This document shows positions 1 through 10,200 of a DNA stretch of 64,000 nucleotides, one piece after another (position 1 is the stretch's first letter; the number at the start of each line of letters is the position of its first letter). The translations under genes were made by a program, and so were the position numbers. Below the pieces are notes generated by a model. That model did no database searches, was not told the DNA's origin, and saw nothing but the letters and a program-made list of their open reading frames with translations. The stretch comes from Ruminococcus difficilis (GTDB taxonomy: Bacteria; Bacillota_A; Clostridia; Oscillospirales; Acutalibacteraceae): assembly GCF_016680995.1 (NCBI RefSeq), contig NZ_JAEQMG010000040.1, forward strand, positions 62,001-126,000, read 5' to 3'.

Positions 1-2682
1 GTTGCCAACGGCGCTCAGACGGGAAAAATCGTCTACAATGCAACTAACCCTTCCACATCCGACGCGTTCCGGTTTGATTCCGATTCCTCTCAGCTGATCG
101 TTACCACCTATAAGGTAACCGCTGCGGGTACCGGTGAAGTCAAGAACGCTCTTCGCAACCTCGCGGTTGCCGATACCGATCTGACCAGAATCATCTTTGA
201 GGGTCAGCTCCAGGAAGGCAAGTCCATCGCGGGCAAAGCGACCTTTACCGATCCCACACCCACTATCGACCATGCTGAGGTTCGCATCCATAATCTCGAC
301 GGTTCTGTTGAGACCCAGTCCTTCAACATCGGCGATACTTTCAATGTATACACCACCCTCGACGCTTCTTCCGTCAACGACGGTCTGATGTCTTCCGTCA
401 ACGGTACTCAGCGCTATACCACCTCTGTCCTGTCGTTAGCTGACTCCGTAGACGCGGACGGCTATCTCACCGATACCGCTAAGGTATTCCCCGTGATGGG
501 CGACAGCGCGATCGGCACCGCGAAGGATTCCGGTACCGTTAAGTACGCGGGCTCCTCCGTAGGCGGTTTCCTGTTCAATTCTCTCAGATCTCAGCTGATT
601 GTTACCACTTATCGCGTCACCGCTAACGGTTATGCCGATATCACCAACAAGCTGAACGTACTCGCCGCGGCGGATGAGGATATCACCCGTATCGTATTCA
701 ACGGCGAGACTCAGGCGGGCAAGACCTATTCCATGCTCGGCTCCTTCACTACCGACGGCCCGATCCCGACCCTGCCTCCCACTCAGCCCCCCACAGAGCC
801 TTCCGACAAGCTCAAGGTCACCATCGTGAACCCCGATAACACCACTGTTGTCAAGGAGTTCAACAAGAATGATACCTTCACCGTATATACCGTTCTCAAC
901 GCAGGCACCACCATCGCCAGCGTAGACGGCACCCAGACTTATCCCACCGCATCTCTCCAGCTGACCGATCAGGTCACCGGCGAGTATCACGAGATCGTCA
1001 ACACCACAGCGATGTTCCCGATCCTCGGCGACGAGGCAGTTGCGGCTGTTAACAACGGCGCTATCAAGTTCAACGCTTCCAGAGGCGCGATCGGCGGCGG
1101 CTATGCGTTCAACACCGCTACCTCTCAGCTGATCGTTACCAACTATAAGGTTCTCGCTACCGGCGAAGCTACGATCAAGACTACCCTCAAGACCCTGATC
1201 AAGGACGACGAGGCTGCGACCAAGATCGTATACAACGACCAGACTCAGCCCGGTCAGAGCTATACCATCTCCGGTACCTTTACCGATCCCGGCGCTCCCG
1301 TGATCCCGACCGAAGCTCCCACCGAGCCTCCCGTAAAGCCGACTGAGCCCCAGCCCGATAACAAGGCTACCGTTACCATCATCGGCATCGACGGCACCTC
1401 CAAGGTCAAGACCTTCAACGTCGGTGATGAGTTCACCGTATACACCACCCTCAACACCTCTTCCGCTGCTCCCACCGGCGTCGCTTCCATCGACGCGACC
1501 CAGTCCTTCACCAAGGGCATCCTGCAGTCTACCGACGAGGTTGACGATCTCTTTGTTGTCACCGACAGCGAGGCGATGTTCCCCGTTCTGGGCGCCGCGA
1601 CTGTCGCGAAGATCGATCCCGAGCTCGCCACCAACAAGTTCAACGCTTCCACCCCGCAGATCGGCAAGGGCTTCAAGTTTGAGACCGACGATTCTCTGCT
1701 GGCTGTTACCCACTATAAGGTCACTGCCGCGGGTAACGCAGAGGTCAGAACCGCTCTGAATATGCTGGCAGCTTCTGACAGCAGCCTCACCCGTATCGTC
1801 AACAAGGGCGTCTTACAGCCCGGCTTCACACTCGGCGGTTACTCTTCGTTCTATGAGCCCGGCAAGCCCGAGCCTACAGAAGCTCCGACAGAAGCTCCGA
1901 CAGAAGCTCCGACCACACCCGCGACCGAGCCTCAGCCCGGCCAGACTGCCAACGTTACCATCTACGGTGTCGACGGCACCTCTCAGGTCAAGACCTTTAA
2001 CGTAGGCGAAAGCTTCACCGTATATACCACCCTCAATACTGCTGACGCAACCCCCGGCGGCGTTGCTTCCATCAGCGCTTCTCAGACCTTCACCAAGAGC
2101 ATCCTGCAGTCTACCGACGCGGTTGACGAGCTCAAGGTTGTCGTCGATACCGAAGCAATGTTCCCGATTCTCGGAAACGCCTCTGTCGCGAAGATCGACG
2201 ACGGTCTGAACAAGTTCAACGCATCTACTCCGCAGATCAACAAGGGCTTTAAGTTCGACAACGACAACGCACTGCTGGCTGTGACTCATTACACCGTCAC
2301 CGCTGCCGGCGACGCTGAGGTCAGAACCACTCTGGATATGCTGGCTTCCGCTGACGCCGACCTTACCCGTATCGTTGACAACGGCGTGGTACAGCCCGGC
2401 TTCACTGTCGGCGGTATCGCATCCTTCACCGATCCCTCCGAGCCTGCTGAGACCTATCTGCTCGGCGATGCTGACAACAATGGTACTGTCGATACAAATG
2501 ACGTTGTTATTATCCAGCGTTATATCGCGAAGCAGTCCGTACCCAACAGAGAGATCGTAAAGAGAAACGGCGATGTTGACAGAGACGGCGAACTCGTCAT
2601 CCTCGATGCTACCAACATCCAGCGTAAGCTCGCCAGAATGTCCGTACCGTATCCGATCGGTCAGTATGTACCTGTTCAGTGA
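1..2682 (+). CDS. Repeat-containing dockerin protein (5' end missing)
   Basis: The frame is open from base 1, so the start lies outside the window; an in-frame ATG at 388 is internal. The visible 893 residues hold about five copies of a ~165-residue beta-rich repeat (the first partial), each with a 'FN[VI]G(D/E)xFTVYTTL' strand, an 'AMFPxLG' motif and a 'LxVTxYKVTAxG' strand. Pro/Thr/Glu linkers separate the later copies. The layout recalls cohesin modules, but this is inference. The C-terminus is a type I dockerin with two Ca-binding loops (GDADNNGTVDTND and GDVDRDGELVILD), which dock onto cohesins in cellulosome- or amylosome-like complexes. The protein is presumably exported, but the signal peptide is not visible. 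A strong terminator follows at 2731. Confidence 0.85.
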   Translation, partial: VANGAQTGKIVYNATNPSTSDAFRFDSDSSQLIVTTYKVTAAGTGEVKNALRNLAVADTDLTRIIFEGQLQEGKSIAGKATFTDPTPTIDHAEVRIHNLDGSVETQSFNIGDTFNVYTTLDASSVNDGLMSSVNGTQRYTTSVLSLADSVDADGYLTDTAKVFPVMGDSAIGTAKDSGTVKYAGSSVGGFLFNSLRSQLIVTTYRVTANGYADITNKLNVLAAADEDITRIVFNGETQAGKTYSMLGSFTTDGPIPTLPPTQPPTEPSDKLKVTIVNPDNTTVVKEFNKNDTFTVYTVLNAGTTIASVDGTQTYPTASLQLTDQVTGEYHEIVNTTAMFPILGDEAVAAVNNGAIKFNASRGAIGGGYAFNTATSQLIVTNYKVLATGEATIKTTLKTLIKDDEAATKIVYNDQTQPGQSYTISGTFTDPGAPVIPTEAPTEPPVKPTEPQPDNKATVTIIGIDGTSKVKTFNVGDEFTVYTTLNTSSAAPTGVASIDATQSFTKGILQSTDEVDDLFVVTDSEAMFPVLGAATVAKIDPELATNKFNASTPQIGKGFKFETDDSLLAVTHYKVTAAGNAEVRTALNMLAASDSSLTRIVNKGVLQPGFTLGGYSSFYEPGKPEPTEAPTEAPTEAPTTPATEPQPGQTANVTIYGVDGTSQVKTFNVGESFTVYTTLNTADATPGGVASISASQTFTKSILQSTDAVDELKVVVDTEAMFPILGNASVAKIDDGLNKFNASTPQINKGFKFDNDNALLAVTHYTVTAAGDAEVRTTLDMLASADADLTRIVDNGVVQPGFTVGGIASFTDPSEPAETYLLGDADNNGTVDTNDVVIIQRYIAKQSVPNREIVKRNGDVDRDGELVILDATNIQRKLARMSVPYPIGQYVPVQ
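1876..1911 (+). repeat. Three tandem 12-bp units in a linker
   Basis: The 12-base unit ACAGAAGCTCCG occurs three times in a row and encodes the (T-E-A-P) linker between two modules of the dockerin protein. Being in multiples of three, copy-number change here would only change linker length. Confidence 0.9.
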
Positions 2683-2730
2683 TCCTACAGCCATAACGAG
2701 CTGTTGATCGAACACAGATCAATGATCATC

Positions 2731-2764
2731 AACTCCCCCGTCACCCGGCGGGGGAGTTTTTGCG
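2731..2764 (+). terminator. Rho-independent terminator of the dockerin gene
   Basis: A 10-bp GC-rich stem (2731-2740 with 2749-2758) with an 8-base loop is followed by a run of T. It lies 48 bases after the stop codon at 2680-2682. Confidence 0.9.
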
Positions 2765-2864
2765 TTCAGTCGGCATGAATACCGTGGACAGAACAGATGC
2801 ACTTAACAGTATCGTACGCCATCATCGGGCGTCACTACTTGCATTTTAGGGTTCGGTGTGATAC

Positions 2865-2870
2865 TATAAT
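2865..2870 (+). promoter_or_regulatory. Candidate -10 box upstream of 2903
   Basis: A TATAAT lies 33 bases before the ATG at 2903. A TTGCAT at 2839 is 20 bases upstream, longer than the usual 16-18, so the -35 assignment is uncertain. The ribosome site AGGAGG is at 2891-2896. Confidence 0.4.
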
Positions 2871-2902
2871 CCTGTTATCGAGTTTGTTGAAGGAGGTCGC
2901 AC

Positions 2903-4054
2903 ATGATCAATATCAATCAACAAGCGCTCCTTGAACTGCTCAAGGCGTCGCTCTTTGATACCGAACCGTCATTTCCCGAGGGAGTTGACTGGGACGCCGT
3001 ACTGCAGGAGGCGAAGGATCAGACGGTCGTCGCGCTGGCGGCGCCTCACGTCCCCTCGCAGGAGTCGGGAAAATGGCAGGTTCCGGTCGCACAGAATACA
3101 GCGATCTTTTTAAATCTTCTCAATGAGCAGACAAAGCTCATTCAGCTTTGTCAGGCAGCCGATATTCCTCTGGTTATCCTCAAAGGCTTTGCCGCCGCCA
3201 TGTACTATCCCGCTCCGTTGAGGCGCTCAATGGGCGACGTTGATTTTTTGGTGCCGCCTGAGTACTTTGAACAAGCGCGTGCGCTCATGGAAGAAAACGA
3301 ATATGAATTTCATTCCGATCATGGTACCGATCGGGATTACAGCTACACAAAGCGCGGTGTTGTGTTGGAGCTTCACCATCGTTACAGCGACGAGAAATGG
3401 GATATCGATCCCCTGATCCTCAAGAGCTTTCCCGCTATCGGCACCCGCGAACTGTTCCATCATCAATTTCCTGTTTTGCCCGAGATGGTCAACGGGCTGA
3501 TCCTGCTCGATCATGTGCGTCACCATTTACAGGGCGGGTTGGGCATCCGTCAGATCATCGACTGGATGATGTTTGTCCATGCGCATCTGAGTGACGAAAA
3601 CTGGAAAAGCAGTTTTTCGGAGCTTGCGCGACAAGCAGGTCTGGAGACCCTTGCCGTCACCATGACAAGCATGTGCAAGCAGTATTTCGGGCTGCCCGAT
3701 CTTATCACATGGTGTGATTCCGCCGATGAAGCGACAACGCGGGAATTGCTCGAAGCCGTACTGAATTACGGAAATTTCGGCAGTAAACTGACGGAGGAGA
3801 TTCAGCCCTCGGAGTATATCACCATCAGCGCCCGCCGAATGGGACTGTTTCGCTTTTTGCAAACAAGAGGCGAAGAGAACTGGAAGAACAGCCAAAACCA
3901 TCCCTTCCTGCGGCATTTTGCGTGGATGTATCAGATCTATCGCTATATTACTCGCGGAACCGCCGCGCTTTTCCGCGGTGAAAACATCGCAAAGGGAATG
4001 TCGTCGGGAACGGAAAAGTATGATCTATTAGAACGACTCGGGCTGAACCGTTAA
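2903..4054 (+). CDS. Nucleotidyltransferase family protein (PF14907-like)
   Basis: A 383-residue protein with the signature 'VILKGFAAAMYYP' followed by 'RSMGDVDFLV' near residues 90-115. This is the G-x-D-x-D metal-binding centre of the uncharacterised nucleotidyltransferases (NTP_transf_5, PF14907). Such proteins often sit in polysaccharide or peptide-modification clusters, but substrates are mostly unknown. AGGAGG at 2891 sets the ATG. It is the first gene of a three-gene unit with a VanZ-like gene and a paralogue at 4611 that shares the same motif block. Function beyond probable nucleotidyl transfer is not claimed. Confidence 0.75.
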   Translation: MININQQALLELLKASLFDTEPSFPEGVDWDAVLQEAKDQTVVALAAPHVPSQESGKWQVPVAQNTAIFLNLLNEQTKLIQLCQAADIPLVILKGFAAAMYYPAPLRRSMGDVDFLVPPEYFEQARALMEENEYEFHSDHGTDRDYSYTKRGVVLELHHRYSDEKWDIDPLILKSFPAIGTRELFHHQFPVLPEMVNGLILLDHVRHHLQGGLGIRQIIDWMMFVHAHLSDENWKSSFSELARQAGLETLAVTMTSMCKQYFGLPDLITWCDSADEATTRELLEAVLNYGNFGSKLTEEIQPSEYITISARRMGLFRFLQTRGEENWKNSQNHPFLRHFAWMYQIYRYITRGTAALFRGENIAKGMSSGTEKYDLLERLGLNR

Positions 4055-4068
4055 ATGAAAGACCGTGT

Positions 4069-4611
4069 ATGATACATTCCTTTTTCCACCAAGTATATGT
4101 TTCCGATCTATCTGCTATTATGACAGCCATGCTGATCCTGCTGATCGCATGGTCGGTTTTCGGTGCGCTGTTTTATAAAAGAATGCGTCTGATCGGAACG
4201 ATAGTATTAATCATAACACTTGTCGTTATTCTATACATGACCGTCATTTCGCGCGGTGAATCATCCGCCGGGCATGGTTTTATCCCTTTTTCATCCTTTC
4301 AGAGGGCGATCGAACAGCCTGAGATGTATCGCTCCATGCTGATGAATATATTCTTGTTTGAGCCGCTCGGATTAGCCTTACCCTTCGTCATCAAGGGTAG
4401 TACCGCCAAAAGGATCCTGCTGACGATCGCGATCGGTTTTATGTTTTCCGTTGCGATAGAAGCCCTACAGTATTTCTTCACCTTGGGTATGGCGGAGGCG
4501 GATGATGTTATCTGCAACACAGTGGGTACGGCGCTCGGAAGTTGTGCGTATTTATTGACTCTGTTATGGCGCAAGTTGTTTTCAAAACACAGAGGAAGGA
4601 GAAAAGCCTGA
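4069..4611 (+). CDS. VanZ-like membrane protein
   Basis: A 180-residue protein with about four to five membrane segments. The block 'MLMNIFLFEPLGLALPF', the 'SVAIEALQYF' helix and 'EADDVICNTVGTALG' are typical of the VanZ family, membrane proteins of poorly known function named for a teicoplanin-resistance accessory gene. It starts 14 bases after the preceding nucleotidyltransferase gene and its stop overlaps the next ATG (TGATG at 4609), so the three genes are probably co-translated. A close paralogue lies at 19099-19632 in the glycan island. Confidence 0.8.
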   Translation: MIHSFFHQVYVSDLSAIMTAMLILLIAWSVFGALFYKRMRLIGTIVLIITLVVILYMTVISRGESSAGHGFIPFSSFQRAIEQPEMYRSMLMNIFLFEPLGLALPFVIKGSTAKRILLTIAIGFMFSVAIEALQYFFTLGMAEADDVICNTVGTALGSCAYLLTLLWRKLFSKHRGRRKA

Positions 4612-5846
4612 TGAACAAAGTCCAGCGACTTTTATTACAAGTGATCGGAGCCGCCTTATTCGGCAGGGATTTGCCCGCGGTCGACGCGCGATATATCGAA
4701 CCGCTGCTCAAAGAAGGCAAAGCGCAGGCGGTTTACTCTCTTCTCTTCAACGCTCTTGATAAACAGATCAAAAATGAGCTTAGTGCTGAAAAATATGATC
4801 AATACAGCGAAATGAATCTGATGCACGCGATAGCCTGCACCCGTAATTTTGACGAGCACGGAGAACTGCATGAGCTGATGACAGGCGGGCAGATACCATA
4901 TGTCGTAATCAAGGGATTGGCTTCCGCGCGGTATTATCCCGAACCCTCCCTGCGCAATATGGGCGATGTGGATTTTTTGGTGGATCCGTCCGATATGTCA
5001 AGAGCGGGAAACGTCTTGGAACAGGCAGGCTTTGCGGTCGATCACGGCGACGAGGATGACGGCATCCATGTTGCCTATACCCGCCCTCCTATGAGCATCT
5101 GGGAAATGCACCGAAGCGTTAACGGCGTGCCTTCGGGTGAGGTCGGCAAAGCGATTCAAGCGGAGCTGGATCGGACGATTGAAACAGCTGAGGAAACAAC
5201 CTGCGAAGGGATCCTCTGCCGTATGCCCGACCGCTTTCATCACGGTTTGATCATGCTGCTGCACACCGCTTCGCATATGACGAGCGAGGGCGTCGGATTG
5301 CGCCATCTGTGTGATTGGTCGGTATTTGCATCCTCGTTGAGTGACGCAGAGTTCCGCGGACTATTTGAAAAGAAGCTCAAAAACTTCGGGCTCTGGAAAT
5401 TCGCGCAGGCGCTGACGCTTCTCGGGGTCAACTATTTCGGAGCGCCAAAACGCGTCTGGGCAATTGAGGCGCTCGAACGCAGGCTGATCACCGCCGAACA
5501 GCTCGAAAGTCTGATGAACGATATTCTCAGCGGCGGGAACTTCGGAACAAAGGATATGAACCGCTACCGTGAGATCAAGTACATCTCCGACCGAGGCGAG
5601 TATACCGTCAGCTCCGACGGCATCATCAAGCAAGGTTTCAAAACGATGAACAAAAAGGTCTGCGCGGATTTTCGAACGATCGAAAAGCACAAATTCCTGA
5701 TGCCGATCGGCTATATTGCCGAGGGTGGAAAGTACATCGGACTTCTCTTATCCGGCAAGCGCAAAGCGTCCGGTACAAGACAAATGCTCCGGGAGGCGGC
5801 ACAAAGAAAAAAGGTCTACAACAGCCTGCATTTGTTTGAAAAATGA
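4611..5846 (+). CDS. Nucleotidyltransferase family protein, paralogue of 2903-4054
   Basis: A 411-residue protein. The open frame begins further upstream at 4542, but the ATG at 4611 has AGGAAGGAG at 4593-4601 and overlaps the VanZ stop, so it is preferred. It carries 'VVIKGLASARYYPEPSLRNM' and then a GDVDFLV motif near residues 98-125, matching the PF14907 nucleotidyltransferase centre seen in the 2903 gene. Both copies also share C-terminal elements ('NYFGAP', 'GGNFGTK'). They probably act on related substrates. A terminator follows at 5864. Confidence 0.75.
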   Translation: MNKVQRLLLQVIGAALFGRDLPAVDARYIEPLLKEGKAQAVYSLLFNALDKQIKNELSAEKYDQYSEMNLMHAIACTRNFDEHGELHELMTGGQIPYVVIKGLASARYYPEPSLRNMGDVDFLVDPSDMSRAGNVLEQAGFAVDHGDEDDGIHVAYTRPPMSIWEMHRSVNGVPSGEVGKAIQAELDRTIETAEETTCEGILCRMPDRFHHGLIMLLHTASHMTSEGVGLRHLCDWSVFASSLSDAEFRGLFEKKLKNFGLWKFAQALTLLGVNYFGAPKRVWAIEALERRLITAEQLESLMNDILSGGNFGTKDMNRYREIKYISDRGEYTVSSDGIIKQGFKTMNKKVCADFRTIEKHKFLMPIGYIAEGGKYIGLLLSGKRKASGTRQMLREAAQRKKVYNSLHLFEK

Positions 5847-5863
5847 ATACAGCATATTCGAAT

Positions 5864-5900
5864 GCTCTCGATTTCTTGGAAATCGGGAGCTTTGTTTTTT
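5864..5900 (+). terminator. Rho-independent terminator
   Basis: A 12-bp stem with one G-T pair (5864-5875 with 5879-5890), a 3-base loop, then TTTGTTTTTT. It closes the nucleotidyltransferase/VanZ unit before spoVAD. Confidence 0.9.
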
Positions 5901-5962
5901 CAGCATGATATCCGCCGAAATGTCAATACTATTAAGGTATCTGTGACTAAAGGAGTATTACC

Positions 5963-7063
5963 ATGAAAAATATCGACGGAAATCTCATTTTTGACCATGC
6001 GCCGCGTATCGCAAGCTACGCCTCGGCGGTCGGAAAAAAAGAGGGTGAGGGACCCTTGCGTGATTGGTTTGACCGAATCATCCGCGACAGCTACGCCGGC
6101 AAGGATACGTTCGAGCAGGCGGAAAGCGAGCTGATGACCACTGCCGTTCGAATCGCGCTGAACAAGGGCGATTACACGCAGGAGGATATTGACCTCGCCT
6201 GCTGCGGCGATCTGCTCAACCAGTGTGTCGCGAGCAGCTTTGCGATGCGATCCTACGCGATCCCTTACGCGGGCGTATACGGCGCGTGCTCCACGATGGC
6301 GCTGTCGATGATCCTGTCGGCAACGGCGATCGAAAGCGGCGCGGCAAGGCGAGCCGTCTGCGCGGCGTCCTCTCACTATTGCACGGCAGAGCGCCAGTAC
6401 CGTTTCCCGCTCGAATACGGCTCCCAGCGCCCGCCGACAGCCCAGTGGACGGTCACCGGCTCGGGCGCCTGTGTTTTAGAGGAAAGAAGCAGAATTACCC
6501 CGAACACAAAAACAGCGGCTCACCAAACGACATTGGAGCGCCTTGATTCGGACGATTCTGCTTTCCCGAAGAGGGATAAGCGGCCGCACCCGATCTATCT
6601 TCACTCCGCCCGTCTCGGACGGATCATCGACTTCCGAATCACCGACCAGAACAACATGGGCGCCGCCATGGCGCCTGCCGCGGCGGACACCATTTACCGC
6701 TATCTCAGCGCCTCCGAGAGCGAGGTGCAGGATTATGACATGATCTTCACCGGCGACCTCGGGCGCGTTGGCTCGCGATTACTGCGTGATCTGCTCAGCG
6801 AAAAAGGCGTCGAGCTCGGCGAGCACCACAGCGACTGCGGCGTGATGATCTTTGACGAGGATCAGGACGTCCACGCCGGCGGATCGGGCTGCGGATGCTG
6901 TGCCTCGGTGCTGTGCGGCTATATCCTCGACAAAATGCGCGACGGTACCTTCCGCAATATCCTCTTCGTCCCGACAGGCGCATTACTCAGCCCCACCACC
7001 GTCATGCAAAAGCAAAGCATCCCCTCCATCGCCCACCTGATCAACATCCGAACAAACGCATAA
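5963..7063 (+). CDS. spoVAD: Stage V sporulation protein AD
   Basis: A 366-residue protein with a thiolase-like fold. The stretches 'GVYGACSTMALS' and 'CAASSHYCTAERQYRFPLEY' followed by 'QRPPTAQWTVTGSGAC' are hallmarks of SpoVAD, which binds dipicolinic acid and helps move it from the mother cell into the forespore through the SpoVA channel. The length is near the usual 335-345, with an insertion around residues 175-205 (rich in T, K and charged residues). AAAGGAG at 5949 sets the ATG. The other spoVA genes are not adjacent, so it is either a lone copy or separated from the main spoVA operon. It marks the organism as a spore former. Confidence 0.92.
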   Translation: MKNIDGNLIFDHAPRIASYASAVGKKEGEGPLRDWFDRIIRDSYAGKDTFEQAESELMTTAVRIALNKGDYTQEDIDLACCGDLLNQCVASSFAMRSYAIPYAGVYGACSTMALSMILSATAIESGAARRAVCAASSHYCTAERQYRFPLEYGSQRPPTAQWTVTGSGACVLEERSRITPNTKTAAHQTTLERLDSDDSAFPKRDKRPHPIYLHSARLGRIIDFRITDQNNMGAAMAPAAADTIYRYLSASESEVQDYDMIFTGDLGRVGSRLLRDLLSEKGVELGEHHSDCGVMIFDEDQDVHAGGSGCGCCASVLCGYILDKMRDGTFRNILFVPTGALLSPTTVMQKQSIPSIAHLINIRTNA

Positions 7064-7134
7064 GTGATCTGTGAATCATCTGGCAGGCGGCGATAGAAGT
7101 CAGTCAAAAATCATTGAAAAAAGTGAAAGAATCA

Positions 7135-7162
7135 TTGACAATCCACGACAATCGGTTATAAT
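7135..7162 (+). promoter_or_regulatory. Promoter of the tracrRNA
   Basis: TTGACA (7135-7140), a 16-base spacer and TATAAT (7157-7162) form a near-consensus vegetative promoter. The expected start, about 7 bases downstream, coincides with the first base of the anti-repeat at 7171. Confidence 0.88.
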
Positions 7163-7170
7163 AGAATTAA

Positions 7171-7262
7171 ATTGTATCATACCAAGAACAATTAGGTTAC
7201 TATGATAAGGTAGTATACCGCAAAGCTCTGATGCCTCATCGACGGATGAGGCATTATCTTTA
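7171..7262 (+). ncRNA. tracrRNA of the type II-C CRISPR-Cas system
   Basis: Bases 7171-7206 match the CRISPR repeat of the downstream array at roughly 28 of 36 positions, in the orientation that pairs with crRNA from the minus strand. They are followed by the II-C tracrRNA tail: AAGG, a short 'TAGTATACCG' nexus, 'CAAAGCTCTGATGCC' and a terminal hairpin (ATGCCTCATC ... GATGAGGCAT, 7231-7254) leading into ATTATCTTTA. The tail resembles the recalled Neisseria and Geobacillus tracrRNAs. The RNA guides repeat processing by RNase III and assembly with Cas9. An ATG at 7231, in frame with cas9, lies inside this RNA and is not the cas9 start. Confidence 0.9.
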
Positions 7263-7281
7263 TCTGTTACAGGAGGACGTC

Positions 7282-10200
7282 ATGAAGTATATCATCGGTC
7301 TGGACATGGGTATCACGTCGGTTGGCTTTTCGACAATGATGCTGGATGAACAAGATGAACCATGCAGGATCCTGCGGATGGGTTCCCGTATCTTTGAAGC
7401 AGCAGAACACCCCAAGGACGGTTCATCACTTGCGGCGCCTCGCCGAGAGAACCGCTCCATGCGCCGCAGACTTCGCAGAAAGCGCCATAGAAAAGAGCGG
7501 ATCAGATCGTTGATCGTGAATAACGGCGTCATGACTGCGGAGCAGATCGACAACATTTATGACGCGAAAAATCAGTTGTCTGATATCTATCAGGTTCGAA
7601 CTGAAGCGCTGGACAGACGTTTGAGCACAGAAGAATTCGTCCGATTATTGATCCATTTATCGCAGCGCAGGGGTTTCAAATCCAATCGTAAGGTCGACGC
7701 GCAGGAGAAAAAGTCCGAGGCGGGCAAGCTGCTCAACGCGGTCAGCGCCAATCATCAGCTGATGCTCGAGAAGGGTTATCGCACTGTCGGTGAGATGCTG
7801 TATCGGGATGAAAAATTCTCGGCGTATAAGCGTAACAAGGCGGATGATTATTCCAACACCTTTGCACGCTCCGAATACGAGGATGAGATCAGGGCGATCT
7901 TTCGCGCACAGCAGGAGTTGGGCAATCCCCATGCTACGGATAAACTCATGGAAGATTACCTCGCGATCTATCTCTCTCAGCGTTCGTTTGACGAAGGCCC
8001 CGGCGGTAAAAGCCCCTACGCAGGGAACCAGATCGAAAAGATGATCGGCAAATGCACCTTGGAGCCGAACGAAAAACGCGCCGCAAAAGCGTCTTATTCC
8101 TTTGAATATTTTAACTTGCTGTCAAAGGTGAACAGCATCAAGATCGTATGTGACGGTGAAAAACGCGCCTTGAATGACGCTGAGCGTCAGACCGTGATCC
8201 AACTGGCATTTTCCAAGAACGCGATCAACTATACATCGATCCGCAAAGCGCTTCACATGACGGACAGCGAGCGCTTCAACATCTCTTACAGTCAGTCGGA
8301 TAAAACGGCGGATGAAATCGAGAAAAAGACGAAGTTCACTTATCTGACGGCGTTTCATACGTTCAAGAAAGCCTACGGAAACGCCTATGTCAACTGGCAG
8401 ACTGAAAAGAAAAACCGCCTTGCCTATGCGCTGACAGCTTATCGTAACGACAGCTCGATCGTCGATTACTTATCGGAAAACGGCTTTGACAAGGCGGAAA
8501 CAGAAATCGCGCTGACGCTTCCGACCTTTACAAAGTGGGGCAATCTTTCCGAAAAAGCCCTTAACAAGATCATCCCTTATCTGGAGCAGGGGATGCTTTA
8601 TCATGACGCTTGTACTGCCGCGGGATACAATTTTAAGGCGGATGATACGGAAAAGCGAATGTATCTGCCCGCGCACGAAAAAGAAGCGCCCGAACTGGAG
8701 GATATCAAGAATCCTGTCGTGCGCCGTGCAATCTCCCAGACGATCAAGGTCGTCAACGCCCTGATCCGCGAGAGGGGAGAGAGCCCCTGCTTTGTCAACA
8801 TCGAGCTGGCGCGTGAACTGAGCAAGAACAAAGCGGACAGAAACAAAATCGAAAAGAGCCAAAAGGAGAATCAGGCGAACAACGACAGGATCATGGAGCG
8901 ACTGAAAAACGAATTCGGTCTGCTCAGTCCCACAGGGCAGGATCTGGTCAAGCTCAAGCTCTGGGAGGAGCAGGACGGCAAATGTCCCTATTCGCTCAAG
9001 CCCATTCGGATCGAGCGGCTGTTTGAGCCGGGATATACCGATATCGACCACATCATCCCGTATTCCCTCTGCTTTGACGATACCTATAACAACAAGGTGC
9101 TGGTCATGTCGTCTGAGAACCGCCAAAAGAGCAACCGTATTCCGATGCAGTACCTCGAGGGCAAACGACGCGACGATTTCCGCGTTTGGGTAGAAAACTC
9201 CCACCTGCGCTACAGAAAGAAGCAGAATCTCTTGAAAGAAACGCTGACCGAGGATGATCTGTCCGGCTTCAAAAAGCGCAATTTGCAGGACACCCAGTAT
9301 CTATCCTCATTCATGCTGAAATATCTCAAAAAGTATTTGGCGCTTTCTCCCAACAGCACCGGTCGCAAAAACGCCATCCAAGCTGTCAAGGGTTCTGCCA
9401 CCGCATATATGCGCAAGCGCTGGGGCATCCAAAAGATCCGCGAAAACGGCGACATCCATCACGCGGTGGACGCTGTCGTGATCGCGTGCGTGACGAGCGG
9501 AATGACACAAAGGATATCTCAGTACGCAAAGTATAAAGAAACCAAGTATCAGAACCCCGACACCGGCGCCTACTTTGACGTTGATAAACGCACCGGTGAG
9601 GTGATCGACCGCTTTCCGACGCCGTATCAATGGTTCAGGGACGAGCTGTTGATGCGCTGTTCCGACGATCCCTCGCGCGTCCTTCATGAAAAGCCCCTGC
9701 CGAACTACGCGACGGATGAACAGGTCGCTCCGATATTCGTGTCGCGTATGCCGAAGCATAAAGCAAAAGGCTCCGCGCATAAAGAAACCATCCGTAAGCC
9801 CTATAAGCAGGATGGTCAAAAGTACACGATATCCAAGGCGCCGCTCAACACGCTCAAGCTCAAAAACGGTGAGATCGAAAACTACTTCAACCCCGGCAGC
9901 GATACCCTGCTGTATGACGCGCTGAAGGAGCGTTTGGTCGCTTTCGGCGGCGACGCGAAGAAAGCGTTTGAAGCGCCGTTCCACAAGCCCAAGAGCGACG
10001 GTACGCCCGGACCTGTAGTCAAAAAGGTCAAGCTCATCGATAAGGCGACCATTACCGTACCGGTACAGCGGAATACCGCCGTAGCGGATAACGGCTCGAT
10101 GGTGCGCGTAGATGTGTTCTATGTAGAGGGAGAGGGCTACTATCTGGTGCCGATCTATGTGGCGGATACGGTCGGCAGGATACTGCCGAACAGGGCAATC

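Noticed and set aside
436..2715. Long minus-strand open frames (425 and 300 residues) opposite the repeat-dockerin gene
   Set aside because: They mirror the repeat structure of the plus-strand gene, have low-complexity Gly/Val/Leu-rich products and no ribosome sites; the plus frame has a clear dockerin.
7231..7281. Upstream ATG as start of cas9
   Set aside because: It lies in the terminal hairpin of the tracrRNA; the ATG at 7282 has AGGAGG at the right distance and gives the conserved N-terminus.
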